Source: Coriaria nepalensis (Eukaryota > Streptophyta > Magnoliopsida > Cucurbitales > Coriariaceae). From it: a stretch of DNA of 64,000 nucleotides. Made by a program: the position numbers and the translations under genes. The notes under the pieces were generated by a model. That model saw only the letters and a program-made list of their open reading frames with translations. It did not search any database and had not been told where the DNA came from. The stretch covers positions 18,620,220 through 18,684,219 of the forward strand of contig CP114483.1 in NCBI GenBank assembly GCA_027186245.1, in the 5' to 3' direction. Every line of letters begins with the position of its first letter. The stretch's first letter is position 1. Shown here piece by piece: positions 36,379-50,700 of this stretch.

Positions 36379-38058
36379 GACTTTCGTGCATAACTTGCAG
36401 TTGATCTATTGAAGTCAACAATGCATTTGTTTAGCCTTAAAGTCATGTCAATGAGACTCTTCTAGTCGTTAAATCATTCTAAATTAAGTTGAACGAATTC
36501 TATTTTTTCCCTTCAAACATGATTTTATTACATAACTTGCAATTAATCTATTGAAGACAACAATGCATTATTTTACCATTAAAAAGCATGTCACTCAGTC
36601 TTTTCTATCATTAAATTGTTTGAAGGCACTTCGGACCATTTCTCTTTTTGCATTTAAAACACGACTTTCATACATAACTTGCAATTGATCTATTGAAGGC
36701 AACTATGCATTTTTTTAGCCTTAAAGTCATATTTTTGCGTCGCTTTTAGTTAGAAAATCATTCTAAATCACTTCGAACGAAATTCGGCATTTGAACATGA
36801 CTTTCTTGCATAACTTGCAGTTGATCTATTGAAGGCAACAATGCATTTTTTTAGCCTTTAAGTCATGTAACTGAGTCTCTTCGAGTCATTAAATCATTCT
36901 AAATTAAGTCGAACGAATTCTATTTGCGCCCTTCAAACATTATTTTCTTACATAACTTGCAATTAATCTATTGAAGACAACAATGCATTATGTTACCATT
37001 GAAAAGCATGTCACTGAGTCTTTTCTATCATTAAATTGTTTGAAGGCACTTCGGACCATATCTCTTTTTGCATTTAAAACGCGACTTTCATGCATAACTT
37101 GCAATTGATCTAGTGAAGGCAACTATGCATTTTTTTAGCCTTAAAGTCATATTTTTGCGTCTCTTTTAGTTAGAAAATCAATCTAAATCACTTCGAACGA
37201 AATTCGGCATTTAAACATGACTTTCGTGCATAACTTGCAGTTGATCTATTGAAGTCAACAATGCATTTGTTTAGCCTTAAAGTCATGTCAATGAGTCTCT
37301 GCTAGTCGTTAAATCATTCTAAATTAAGTCGAACGAATTCTATTTGCGCCCTTCAAACATTATTTTCTTACATAACTTGCAATTAATCTATGGAAAACAA
37401 CAATACATTATTTTACCATTAAAAAGCATGTCACTTAGTCTTTTCTATCATTAAATTGTTTGAAGGCACTTCGGACCATTTCTCTTTTTGCATTTAAAAC
37501 ACGACTTTCATGCATAACTTGCAATTGATCTATTGAAGGCAACTATGCATTTTTTTAGCCTTAAAGTCATACTTTTGCGTCTCTTTTAGTCAGAAAGTCA
37601 TTTTAAATCACTACGAAAAATATTCGGCATTTGAACATGACTTTCGTGCATAACTTGCAGTTGATCTATTGATGTCAACAATGCATTTGTTTAGCCTTAA
37701 AGTCATGTCAATGAGTCTCTGCCAGTCGTTAAATCATTCTAAATTAAGTCGAACGAATTCTATTTTTTCCCTTCAAACATGATTTTATTACATAACTTGC
37801 AATTAATCTATTGAAGACAACAATGCATTATTTTACCATTAAAAAGCATGTCACTCAGTCTTTTCAATCATTAAATTTTTTGAAGGCACTTCGGACCATA
37901 TCTCTTTTTGGATTTAAAACACGACTTTGATGCATAACTTGCAATTGATCTATTGAAGGCAACTATGCATTTTTTTTGCCTTAAAGTCATATTTTTACGT
38001 CTCTTTTAGTCAGAAAATCATTTTAAATCACTACGAAAAATATTCGGCATTTGAACAT
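36379..38058. repeat. 1,680-bp tetramer HOR, copy 2
   Basis: Units 36,379, 36,799, 37,219 and 37,639 match the series at 33,021-34,700, including CATACATAAC, GCGTCGCTTTTAG, TATGTTACCATTGAAAAG, GCTAGTCG with TTTGCGCCC, and TTTGGATTTAAAAC with GACTTTGATGC. New here are CTATGGAAAACAACAATAC and the ACTACGAAAAATATTCGGC end, which in copy 1 is seen only just before 34,281. Confidence 0.83.
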
Positions 38059-40157
38059 GACTTTCGTGCATAACTTGCAGTTGATCTATTGAAGTCAACA
38101 ATGCATTTGTTTAGCCTTAAAGTCATGTCAATGAGACTCTTCTAGTCGTTAAATCATTCTAAATTAAGTTGAACGAATTCTATTTTTTCCCTTCAAACAT
38201 GATTTTATTACATAACTTGCAATTAATCTATTGAAGACAACAATGCATTATTTTACCATTAAAAAGCATGTCACTTAGTCTTTTCTATCATTAAATTGTT
38301 TGAAGGCACTTCGGACCATTTCTCTTTTTGCATTTAAAACACGACTTTCATGCATAACTTGCAATTGATCTATTGAAGGCAACTATGCATTTTTTTAGCC
38401 TTAAAGTCATATTTTTGCGTCTCTTTTAGTTAGAAAATCATTCTAAATCACTTCGAACGAAATTCGGCATTTGAACATGACTTTCTTGCATAACTTGGAG
38501 TTGATCTATTGAAGGCAACAATGCATTTTTTTAGCCTTTACGTCATGTAACTGAGTCTCTTCGACTCATTAAATCATTCTAAATTAAGTCGAACGAATTC
38601 TATTTGGCCCTTCAAACATTATTTTCTTACATAACTTGCAATGAATCTATTGAAGACAACAATGCATTATTTTACCACTAAAAAGCATGTCACTGAGTCT
38701 TTTCTATCATTAAATTGTTTGAAGGCACTTCGGACCATATCTCTTTTTGCATTTAAAACACGACTTTCATGCATAACTTGCAATTGATCTAGTGAAGGCA
38801 ACTATGCATTTTTTTAGCCTTAAAGTCATATTTTTGCGTCTCTTTTAGTTAGAAAATCAATCTAAATCACTTCGAACGAAATTCGGCATTTAAACATGAC
38901 TTTCGTGCATAACTTGCAGTTGATCTATTGAGGGCAACAATGCATTTGTTTAGCCTTAAAGTCATGTCAATGAGTCTCTGCTAGTCGTTAAATCATTCTA
39001 AATTAAGTCGAACGAATTCTATTTGCGCCCTTCAAACATTATTTTCTTACATAACTTGCAATTAATCTATGGAAAACAACAATACATTATTTTACCATTA
39101 AAAAGCATGTCACTTAGTCTTTTCTATCATTAAATTGTTTGAAGGCACTTCGGACCATTTCTCTTTTTGCATTTAAAACACGACTTTCATGCATAACTTG
39201 CAATTGATCTATTGAAGGCAACTATGCATTTTTTTAGCCTTAAAGTCATATTTTTGCGTCTCTTTTAGTTAGAAAATCAATCTAAATCACTTCGAACGAA
39301 ATTCGGCATTTGAACATGACTTTCGTGCATAACTTGCAGTTGATCTATTGAAGGCAACAATGCATTTGTTTACCCTTAAAGTCATGGCAATGAGTCTCTG
39401 CTAGTCGTTAAATCATTCTAAATTAAGTCGAACGAATTCTATTTGCGCCCTTCAAACATTATTTTCTTACATAACTTGCAATTAATCTATGGAAGACAAC
39501 AATGCATTATTTTACCATTAAAAAGCATGTCACTGCGTCTTTTCTATCATTAAATTGTTTGAAGGCACTTCGGACCATATCTCTTTTTGCATTTAAAACA
39601 CGACTTTCATGCATAACTTACAATTGATCTATTGAAGGCAACTATGCATTTTTTTAGCCTTAAAGTCATATTTTTGCGTCTCTTTTAATCAGAAAATCAT
39701 TTTAAATCACTACGAAAAATATTCGGCATTTGAACATGACTTTCGTGCATAACTTGCAGTTGATCTATTGAAGTCAACAATGCATTTGTTTAGCCTTAAA
39801 GTCATGTCAATGAGTCTCTGCTAGTCGTTAAATCATTCTAAATTAAGTCGAACGAATTCTATTTTTTCCCTTCAAACATGATTTTATTACATAACTTGCA
39901 ATTAATCTATTGAAGACAACAATGAATTATTTTACCATTAAAAAGCATGTCACTCAGTCTTTTCAATCATTAAATTTTTTGAAGGCACTTCGGACCATAT
40001 CTCTTTTTGGATTTAAAACACGACTTTGATGCATAACTTGCAATTGATCTATTGAAGGCAACTATGCATTTTTTTAGCCTTAAAGTCATATTTTTGCGTC
40101 TCTTTTAGTCAGAAAATCATTTTAAATCACTACGAAAAATATTCGGCATTTGAACAT
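38059..40157. repeat. Tetramer HOR, copy 3, expanded to five units
   Basis: Units 38,059, 38,479, 38,898, 39,318 and 39,738. The series equals copy 2 except that the alpha-to-beta unit (GCTAGTCG with TTTGCGCCC) occurs twice in a row at 38,898 and 39,318. This is a one-unit gain, the reciprocal of the one-unit losses seen in the left domain. It directly follows copy 2. Confidence 0.8.
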
Positions 40158-43097
40158 GACTTTCGTGCATAACTTGCAGTTGATCTATTGAAGTCAACAA
40201 TGCATTTGTTTAGCCTTAAAGTCATGTCAATGAGACTCTTCTAGTCGTTAAATCATTCTAAATTAAGTTGAACGAATTCTATTTTTTCCCTTCAAACATG
40301 ATTTTATTACATAACTTGCAATTAATCTATTGAAGACAACAATGCATTATTTTACCATTAAAAAGCATGTCACTTAGTCTTTTCTATCATTAAATTGTTT
40401 GAAGGCACCTCGGACCATTTCTCTTTTTGCACTTAAAACACGACTTTCATGCATAACTTGCAATTGATCTATTGAAGGCAACTATGCATTTTTTTAGCCT
40501 TAAAGTCATACTTTTGCGTCTCTTTTAGTCAGAAAGTCATTTTAAATCACTACGAAAAATATTCGGCATTTGAACATGACTTTCGTGCATAACTTGCAGT
40601 TGATCTATTGATGTCAACAATGCATTTGTTTAGCCTTAAAGTCATGTCAATGAGTCTCTGCTAGTCGTTAAATCATTCTAAATTAAGTCGAACGAATTCT
40701 ATTTTTTCCCTTCAAACATGATTTTATTACATAACTTGCAATTAATCTATTGAAGACAACAATGCATTATTTTACCATTAAAAAGCATGTCACTCAGTCT
40801 TTTCAATCATTAAATTTTTTGAAGGCACTTCGGACCATTTCTCTTTTTGCACTTAAAACACGACTTTCATGCATAACTTGCAATTGATCTATTGAAGGCA
40901 ACTATGCATTTTTTTAGCCTTAAAGTCATATTTTTGCGTCTCTTTTAGTTAGAAAATCAATCTAAATCACTTCGAACGAAATTCAGCATTTGAACATGAC
41001 TTTCGTGCATAACTTGCAGTTGATCTATTGAGGGCAACAATGCATTTGTTTAGCCTTAAAGTCATGTCAATGAGTCTCTGCTAGTCGTTAAATCATTCTA
41101 AATTAAGTCGAACGAATTCTATTTGCGCCCTTCAAACATTATTTTCTTACATAACTTGCAATTAATCTACGGAAAACAACAATACATTATTTTACCATTA
41201 AAAAGCATGTCACTGAGTCTTTTCTATTATTAAATTGTTTGAAGGCACTTCGGACCATATCTCTTTTTGCATTTAAAACACGACTTTCATGCATAACTTG
41301 CAATTGATCTATTGAAGGCAACTATGCATTTTTTTAGCCTTAAAGTCATATTTTTGTGTCTCTTTTAGTCAGAAAATCGTTTTAAATCACTACGAAAAAT
41401 ATTCGGCATTTGAACATCACTTTCGTGCATAACTTGCAGTTGATCTATTGAAGTCAACAATGCATTTGTTTAGCCTTAAAGTCATGTCAATGACTCTCTG
41501 CTAGTCGTTAAATCATTCTAAATTAAGTCGAACGAATTCTATTTTTTCCCTTCAAACATGATTTTATTACATAACTTGCAATTAATCTATTGAAGACAAC
41601 AATGCATTATTTTCCCATTAAAAAGCATGTCACTCAGTCTTTTCAATCATTAAATTTTTTGAAGGCACTTCGGACCATATCTCTTTTTGCATTTAAAACA
41701 CGACTTTCATGCATAACTTGCAATTGATCTATTGAAGGCAACTATGCATTTTTTTAGCCTTAAAGTCATATTTTTGCGTCTCTTTTAGTTAGAAAATCAA
41801 TCTAAATCACTTCGAACGAAAGTCGGCATTTGAACATGACTTTCGTGCATAACTTGCAGTTGATCTATTGAAGTCAACAATGCATTTGCTTAGCCTTAAA
41901 GTCATGTCAATGAGACTCTTCTAGTCGTTAAATCATTCTAAATTAAGTTGAACGAATTCTATTTTTTCCCTTCAAACATGATTTTATTACATAACTTGCA
42001 ATTAATCTATTGAAGACAACAATGCATTATTTTACCATTAAAAAGCATGTCACTTAGTCTTTTCTATCATTAAATTGTTTGAAGGCACTTCGGACCATAT
42101 CTCTTTTTGCATTTAAAACACGACTTTCATGCATAACTTGCAATTGATCTATTGAAGGCAACTATGCATTTTTTTAGCCTTAAAGTCATATTTTTGCGTC
42201 TCTTTTAGTCAGAAAATCATTTTAAATCACTACGAAAAATATTCGGCATTTGAACATGACTTTCGTGCATAACTTGCAGTTGATCTATTGAAGTCAACAA
42301 TGCATTTGTTTAGCCTTAAAGTCATGTCAATGAGTCTCTGCTAGTCGTTAAATCATTCTAAATTAAGTCGAACGAATTCTATTTTTTCCCTTCAAACATG
42401 ATTTTATTACATAACTTGCAATTAATCTATCGAAGACAACAATGCATTATTTTACCATTAAAAAACATGTCACTCAGTCTTTTCAATCAGTAAATTTTTT
42501 GAAGGCACTTCGGACCATATCTCTTTTTGAATTTAAAACACGACTTTCATGCATAACTTGCAATTGATCTATTGAAGGCAACTATGCATTTTTTTAGCCT
42601 TAAAGTCAGATTTTTGCGTCTCCTTTAGTCAGAAAATCATTCTTAATCACTTCGAACGAAATTCGGCATTTGAACATGAATTTCGTGCATAACTTGCAGT
42701 TGATCTATTGAAGTCAACAATGCATTTGTTTAGCCTTAAAGTCATGTCAATGAGACTCTTCTAGTCGTTAATTCATTCTAATTTAAGTCGAACGAATTCT
42801 ATTTTTTCCCTTCAAACATGATTTTATTTCATAACATGCAATTAATCTATTGAAGACAACAATGCATTATTTTACCTTTAAAAAGCATGTCACTCAGTCT
42901 TTTTAATCATTAAATTGTTTGAAAGCACTTCGAACCGTATCTCTTTTTGCATTTAAAACGCGACTTTCATGCATAACTTGCAATTGATCTATTGAAGGCA
43001 ACTATGCATTTTTTTAGCCTTAAAGTCATATTTTTGCGTCTCTTTTAGTCAGAAAATCATTCTTAATCACTTCGAACGAAATTCGGCATTTGAACAT
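40158..43097. repeat. Mostly alpha units, degenerate tetramer material
   Basis: Units 40,158, 40,578, 40,998, 41,418, 41,838, 42,258 and 42,678. All are alpha at the A/B junction except 40,998 (TTTGCGCCC, CTACGGAAAACAACAATAC). Several end ACTACGAAAAATATTCGGC. Local one-offs include GAACATCACTTTCG at 41,411 and GTGTCTC at 41,354. The order resembles shuffled tetramer parts. Confidence 0.75.
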
Positions 43098-44777
43098 GAC
43101 TTTCGTTCATAACTTGCAGTTGATCTATTGAAGTCAACAATGCATTTGTTTAGCCTTAAAGTCATGTCAATGAGACTCTTCTAGTCGTTAAATCATTCTA
43201 AATTAAGTCGAACGAATTCTATTTTTTCCCTTCAAACATGATTTTATTACATAACTTGCAATTAATCTATTGAAGACAACAATGCATTATTTTACCATTA
43301 AAAAGCATGTCACTTAGTCTTTTCTATCATTAAATTGTTTGAAGGCACTTCGGACCATTTCTCTTTTTGCATTTAAAACACGACTTTCATGCATAACTTG
43401 CAAGTGATCTATTGAAGGCAACTATGCATTTTTTTAGCCTTAAAGTCATATTTTTGCATCTCTTTTAGTCAGAAAATCATTCTAAATCATTTCGAACGAA
43501 ATTCGGCATTTGAACATGACTTTCGTGCATAACTTGCAGTTGATCTATTGAAGGCAACAATGCATTTTTTTAGCCTTTAAGTCATGTAACTGAGTCTCTT
43601 CGAGTCATTAAATCATTCTAAATTAAGTCGAACGAATTCTATTTGCGCCCTTCAAACATTATTTTCTTACATAACTTGCAATTAATCTATTGAAGACAAC
43701 AATGCATTATTTTACCATTAAAAAGCATGTCACTGAGTCTTTTCTATCATTAAATTGTTTGAAGGCACTTCGGACCATATCTCTTTTTGCATTTAAAACA
43801 CGACTTTCATGCATAACTTGCAATTGATCTATTGAAGGCAACTATGCATATTTTTAGCCTTAAAGTCATATTTTTGCGTCTCTTTTAGTTAGAAAATCAA
43901 TCTAAATCACTTCGAACGAAATTCGGCATTTGAACTTGACTTTCGTGCATAACTTGCAGTTGATCTATTAAGGGCAACAATGCATTTGTTTAGCCTTAAA
44001 GTCATGTCAATGAGTCTCTGCTAGTCGTTAAATCATTCTAAATTAAGTCGAACGAATTCTATTTGCGCCCTTCAAACATTATTTTCTTACATAACTTGCA
44101 ATTAATCTATGGAAAACAACAATACATTATTTTACCATTAAAAAGCATGTCACTGAGTCTTTTCTATCATTAAATTGTTTGAAGGCACTTCGAACCATAT
44201 CTCTTTTTGCATTTAAAACACGACTTTCATGCATAACTTGCAATTGATCTATTGAAGGCAACTATGCATTTTTTTAGCCTTAAAGTCATATTTTTGCGTC
44301 TCTTTTAGTCAGAAAATCATTTTAAATCACTACGAAAAATATTCGGCATTTGAACATGACTTTCGTGCATAACTTGCAGTTGATCTATTGAAGTCAACAA
44401 TGCATTTGTTTAGCCTTAAAGTCATGTCAATGAGTCTCTGCTAGTCGTTAAATCATTCTAAATTAAGTCGAACGAATTCTATTTTTTCCCTTCAAACATG
44501 ATTTTATTACATAACTTGCAATTAATCTATTGAAGACAACAATGCATTATTTTACCATTAAAAAACATGTCACTCAGTCTTTTCAATCATTAAATTTTTT
44601 GAAGGCACTTCGGACCATATCTCTTTTTGGATTTAAAACACGACTTTCATGCATAACTTGCAATTGATCTATTGAAGGCAACTATGCATTTTTTTAGCCT
44701 TAAAGTCATATATTTGCGTCTCCTTTAGTCAGAAAATCATTCTTAATCACTTCGAAAAAAATTCGGCATTTGAACAT
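43098..44777. repeat. 1,680-bp tetramer HOR, copy 4
   Basis: Units 43,098 (alpha, CACTTAGTC), 43,518 (beta), 43,938 (alpha-to-beta, CTATGGAAAACAACAATAC) and 44,358 (alpha, GCTAGTCG, AATTTTTTGAAGG, TTTTTGGATTTAAAAC). This is the same unit order as copies 1-3. The first two units are closest to those at 34,701-35,540. Confidence 0.78.
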
Positions 44778-47700
44778 GAATTTCGTGCATAACTTGCAGT
44801 TGATCTATTGAAGTCAACAATGCATTTGTTTAGCCTTAAGGTCATGTAACTGAGTCTCTTCGAGTCATTAAATCATTCTAAATTAAGTCGAACGAATTCT
44901 ATTTGCGCCCTTCAAACATAATTTTCTTATATAACTTGCAATTAATCTATGGAAGACAACAATGCATTATTTTACCATTAAAAAGCATGTCACTCAGTCT
45001 TTTCTATCATTAAATTGTTTGAAGGCACTCCGGACCATATCTCTTTTTGCATTTAAAACGCGACTTTCAGGCATAACTTGCAATTGATCTATTGAAGGCA
45101 TATGCATTTGTTTAGCCTTAAAGTCATATTTTTGCGTCTCTTTTAGTCAGAAAATCATTCTTAATCACTTCGAAAGAAATTCGGCATTTGAACATGACTT
45201 TCGTGCATAACTTGCAGTTGATCTATTGAAGTCAACAATGCATTTGTTTAGCCTTAAAGTCATGTCAATGAGACTCTTCTAGTCGTTAAATCATTCTAAA
45301 TTAAGTCGAACGAATTCTATTTTTTCCCTTCAAACATGATTTTATTACATAACTTGCAATTAATCTATTGAAGACAACAATGCATTATTTTACCTTTAAA
45401 AAGCATGTCACTCAGTCTTTTTAATCATTAAATTGTTTGAAAGCACTTCGAACCATATCTCTTTTTGCATTTAAAACACGACTTTCATGCATAACTTGCA
45501 ATTGATCTATTGAAGGCAACTATGCATTTTTTTAGCCTTAAAGTCATATTTTTGCGTCTCTTTTAGTTAGAAAATCAATCTAAATCACTTCGAACGAAAT
45601 TCGGCATTTGAACATGACTTTCGTGCATAACTTGCAGTTGATCTATTGAAGGCAACGATGCATTTTTTTGGCCTTTAAGTCATGTAACTGAGTCTCTTCG
45701 AGTCATTAAATCATTCTAAATTAAGTCGAACGAATTCTATTTGCGCCCTTCAAACATTATTTTCTTACCTAACTTGCAATTATTCTATTGAACACAACAA
45801 TGCATTATTTTACCATTAAAAAGCATATCACTCAGTCTTTTCAATCATTAAAATGTTTGAAGGCACTTCGAACCATATCTCTTTTTGCATTTAAAACGCG
45901 ACTTTCAGGCATAACTTGCAATTGATCTATTGAAGGCATATGCATTTGTTTAGCCTTAAAGTCATATTTTTGCGTCTCTTTTAGTCAGAAAATCATTCTT
46001 AATCACTTCGAACGAAATTCGGCATTTGAACATGACTTTCGTGCATAACTTGCAGTTGATCTATTGAAGTCAACAATGCATTTGTTTAGCCTTAAAGACA
46101 TGTCAATGAGACTCTTCTAGTCGTTAAATCATTCTAAATTAAGTCGAACGAATTCTATTTTTCCCTTCAAACATGATTTTATTACATAACTTGCAATTAA
46201 TCTATTGAAGACAACAATGCATTATTTTACCATTAAAAAGCATGTCACTCAGTCTTTTCAATCATTAAATTGTTTGAAGGCACTTCGGACCATATCTCTT
46301 TTTGGATTTAAAACACGACTTTCATGCATAACTTGCAATTGATCTATTGAAGGCGACTATGCATCTTTTTAGCCTTAAAGTCATATTTTTGCGTCTCTTT
46401 TAGTTATTAAATCAATCTAAATCACTTCGAACGAAATTTGGCATTTGAACATGACTTTCGTGCATAACTTGCAGTTGATCTATTGAAGGCAACAATGCAT
46501 TTTTTTGGCCTTTAAGTCATGTAACTGAGTCTCTTCGAGTCATTAAATCATTCTAAATTAAGTCGAACGAATTCTATTTGCACCCTTCAAACATTATTTT
46601 CTTACATAACTTGCAATTGATCTATTGAAGACAACAATGAATTATTTTACCATTAAAAAGCATATCACTCAGTCTTTTCAATCATTAAAATGTTTGAAGG
46701 CACTTCGAACCATATCTCTTTTTGCATTTAAAACACGACTTTCATGCATAACTTGCAATTGATCTATTGAAGGCAACTATGCATTTTTTTAGCCTTAAAG
46801 TCATATTTTTGCGTCTCTTTTAGTTAGAAAATCAATCTAAATCACTTCGAACGAAATTCGGCATTTGAACATGACTTTCGTGCATAACTTGCAGTTGATC
46901 TATTGAAGGCAACAATGCATTTTTTTGGCCTTTAAGTCATGTAACTGAGTCTCTTCGAGTCATTAAATCATTCTAAATTAAGTCGAACGAATTCTATTTG
47001 CGCCCTTCAAACATTATTTTCTTACCTAACTTGCAATTATTCTATTGAACACAACAATGCATTATTTTACCATTAAAAAGCATATCACTCAGTCTTTTCA
47101 ATCATTAAAATGTTTGAAGGCACTTCGAACCATATCTCTTTTTGCATTTAAAACGCGACTTTCAGGCATAACTTGCAATTGATCTATTGAAGGCATATGC
47201 ATTTGTTTAGCCTTAAAGTCATATTTTTGCGTCTCTTTTAGTCAGAAAATCATTCTTAATCACTTCGAACGAAATTCGGCATTTGAACATGACTTTCGTG
47301 CATAACTTGCAGTTGATCTATTGAAGTCAACAATGCATTTGTTTAGCCTTAAAGTCATGTCAATGAGTCTCTGCTAGTCGTTAAATCATTCTAATTTAAG
47401 TCGACCGAATTCTATTTTTTCCCTTCAAACATGATTTTATTTCATAACATGCAATTAATCTATTGAAGACAACAATGCATTATTTTACCTTTAAAAAGCA
47501 TGTCACTCAGTGTTTTTAATCATTAAATTGTTTGAAAGCACTTCGAACCATATCTCTTTTTGCATTTAAAACGCGACTTTCATGCATAACTTGCAATTGA
47601 TCTATTGAAGGCAACTATGCATTTTTTTATCCTTAAAGTCATATTATTGCGTCTCTTTTAGTCATTAAATCTTTCTAAATCACTTCGAACGAATTTCGGC

Positions 47701-50700
47701 CTTTAAATATGACTTTCGTGCATAACTTGCAGTTGATCTATTGAAGGAAACAATGCATTTGTTTAGCCTTTAGGTCATGTAACTGAGTCTCTTCGAGTCA
47801 TTAAATCATTCTAAATTAAGTCGAACGAATTCTATTTGCGCCCTTCAAACATTATTTTCTTACATAACTTGCAATTAATCTATGGAAGACAACAATGCAT
47901 TATTTTACCATTAAAAAGCATGTCACTCAGTCTTTTCTATCATTAAATTGTTTGAAGGCACTTCGGACCATATCTCTTTTTGCATTTAAAACACGACTTT
48001 CATGCATAACTTGCAATTGATCTGTTGAAGGCAACTATGCATTTTTTTAGCCTTAAAGTCATATTTTTGTGTCTCTTTTAGTCAGAAAATCATTCTTAAT
48101 CACTTCGAAAGAAATTCGGCATTTGAACATGACTTTCGTGCATAACTTGCAGTTGATGTATTGAAGTCAACAATGCATTTGTTTAGCCTTAAAGTCATGT
48201 CAATGAGACTCTTCTAGTCGTTAAATGATTCTAATTTAAGTCGAACGAATTCTATTTTTTCCCTTCAAACATGATTTTATTTCATAACATGCAATTAATC
48301 TATTGAAGACAACAATGCATTATTTTACCTTTAAAAAGCATGTCACTCAGTCTTTTTAATCATTAAATTGTTTGAAAGCACTTCGAACCATATCTCTTTT
48401 TTCATTTAAAACACGACTTTCATGCATAACTTGCAATTGATCTATTGAAGGCAACTATGCATTTTTTTATCCTTAAAGTCATATTATTGCGTCTGTTTTA
48501 GTCATTAAATCTTTCTAAATCACTTCAAACGAAATTCGGCCTTTAAATATGACTTTCGTGCATAACTTGCAGTTGATCTATTGAAGGAAACAATGCATTT
48601 GTTTAGCCTTTAGGTCATGTAACTGAGTCTCTTCGAGTCATTAAATCATTCTAAATTAAGTCGAACGAATTCTATTTGCGCCCTTCAAACATTATTTTCT
48701 TACATAACTTGCAATTAATCTATGGAAGACAACAATACATTATTTTACCTTTAAAAAGCATGTCACTCAGTCTTTTTAATCATTAAATTTTTTGAAAGCA
48801 CTTCGAACCATATCTCTTTTTGCATTTAAAACACGACTTTCATGCATAACTTGCAATTGATCTATTGAAGGCAACTATGCATTTTTTTATCCTTAAAGTC
48901 ATATTATTGCGTCTGTTTTAGTCATTAAATCTTTCTAAATCACTTCAAACGAAATTCGGCCTTTAAATATGACTTTCGTGCATAACTTGCAGTTGATCTA
49001 TTGAAGGAAACAATGCATTTGTTTAGCCTTTAGGTCATGTAACTGAGTCTCTTCGAGTCATTAAATCATTCTAAATTAAGTCGAACGAATTCTATTTGCG
49101 CCCTTCAAACATTATTTTCTTACATAACTTGCAATTAATCTATGGAAGACAACAATGCATTATTTTACCATTAAAAAGCATGTCACTCAGTCTTTTCTAT
49201 CATTAAATTGTTTGAAGGCACTTCGGACCATATCTCTTTTTGCATTTAAAACACGACTTTCATGCATAACTTGCAATTGATCTATTGAAGGCAACTATGC
49301 ATTTTTTTAGCCTTAAAGTCATATTTTTGTGTCTCTTTTAGTCAGAAAATCATTCTTAATCACCTCGAAAGAAATTCGGCATTTGAACATGACTTTCGTG
49401 CATAACTTGCAGTTGATCTATTGAAGTCAACAATGCATTTGTTTAGCCTTAAAGCCATGTCAATGAGTCTCTGCTAGTCGTTAAATCATTCTAAATTAAG
49501 TCGAACGAATTCTATTTTTTCCCTTCAAACATGATTTTATTACATGACTTGCAATTAATCTATTGAAGACAACAATGCATTATTTTACCATTAAAAAGCA
49601 TGTCACTCAGTCTTTTCAATCATTAAATTGTTTGAAGGCACTTTGAACCATATCTCTTTTTGGATTTAAAACACGACCTTCATGCATAACTTGCAATTGA
49701 TCTATTGAAGGCAACTATGCATTTTTTTAGCCTTAAAGTCATATTTTTGCGTCTCTTTTAGTCAGAAAATCATTTTAAATCACCTCGAAAGAAATTCGGC
49801 ATTTGAACATGACTTTCGTGCATAACTTGCAGTTGATCTATTGAAGTCAACAATGCATTTGTTTAGCCTTAAAGCCATGTCAATGAGTCTCTGCTAGTCG
49901 TTAAATCATTCTAAATTAAGTCGAACGAATTCTATTTTTTCCCTTCAAACATGATTTTATTACAAAACTTGCAATTAATCTATTGAAGACAACAATGCAT
50001 TATTTTACCATTAAAAAGCATGTCACTCAGTCTTTTCTATCATTAAATTGTTTGAAAGCACGTCGAACCATATCTCTTTTTGCATTTAAAACGCGACTTT
50101 CATGCATAACTTGCAATTGATCTATTGAAGGCAACTATACATTTTTTTATCCTTAAAGTCATATTATTGCGTCTCTTTTAGTCATTAAATCTTTCTAAAT
50201 CACTTCGAACGAAATTCGGCCTTTAAATATGACTTTCGTGCATAACTTGCAGTTGATCTATTGAAGGCAACAATGCATTTTTTTGGCCTTTAAGTCATGT
50301 AACTGAGTCTCTTCGAGTCATTAAATCATTCTAAATTAAGTCGAACGAATTCTATTTGCGCCCTTCAAACATTATTTTCTTACATAACTTGCAATTAATC
50401 TATTGAAGACAACAATGCATTATTTTACCATTAAAAAGCATATCACTCAGTCTTTTCAATCATTAAATTGTTTGAAAGCACTTCGGACCATATCTCTTTT
50501 TGCATTTAAAACGCGACTTTCATGCATAACTTGCAATTGATCTATTGAAGGCAACTATGCATTTTTTTAGCCTTAAAGTCATATTTTTGCGTCTCTTTTA
50601 GTCAGAAAATCATTTTAAATCACCTCGAAAGAAATTCGGCATTTGAACATGACTTTCGTGCATAACTTGCAGTTGATCTATTGAAGTCAACAATGCATTT

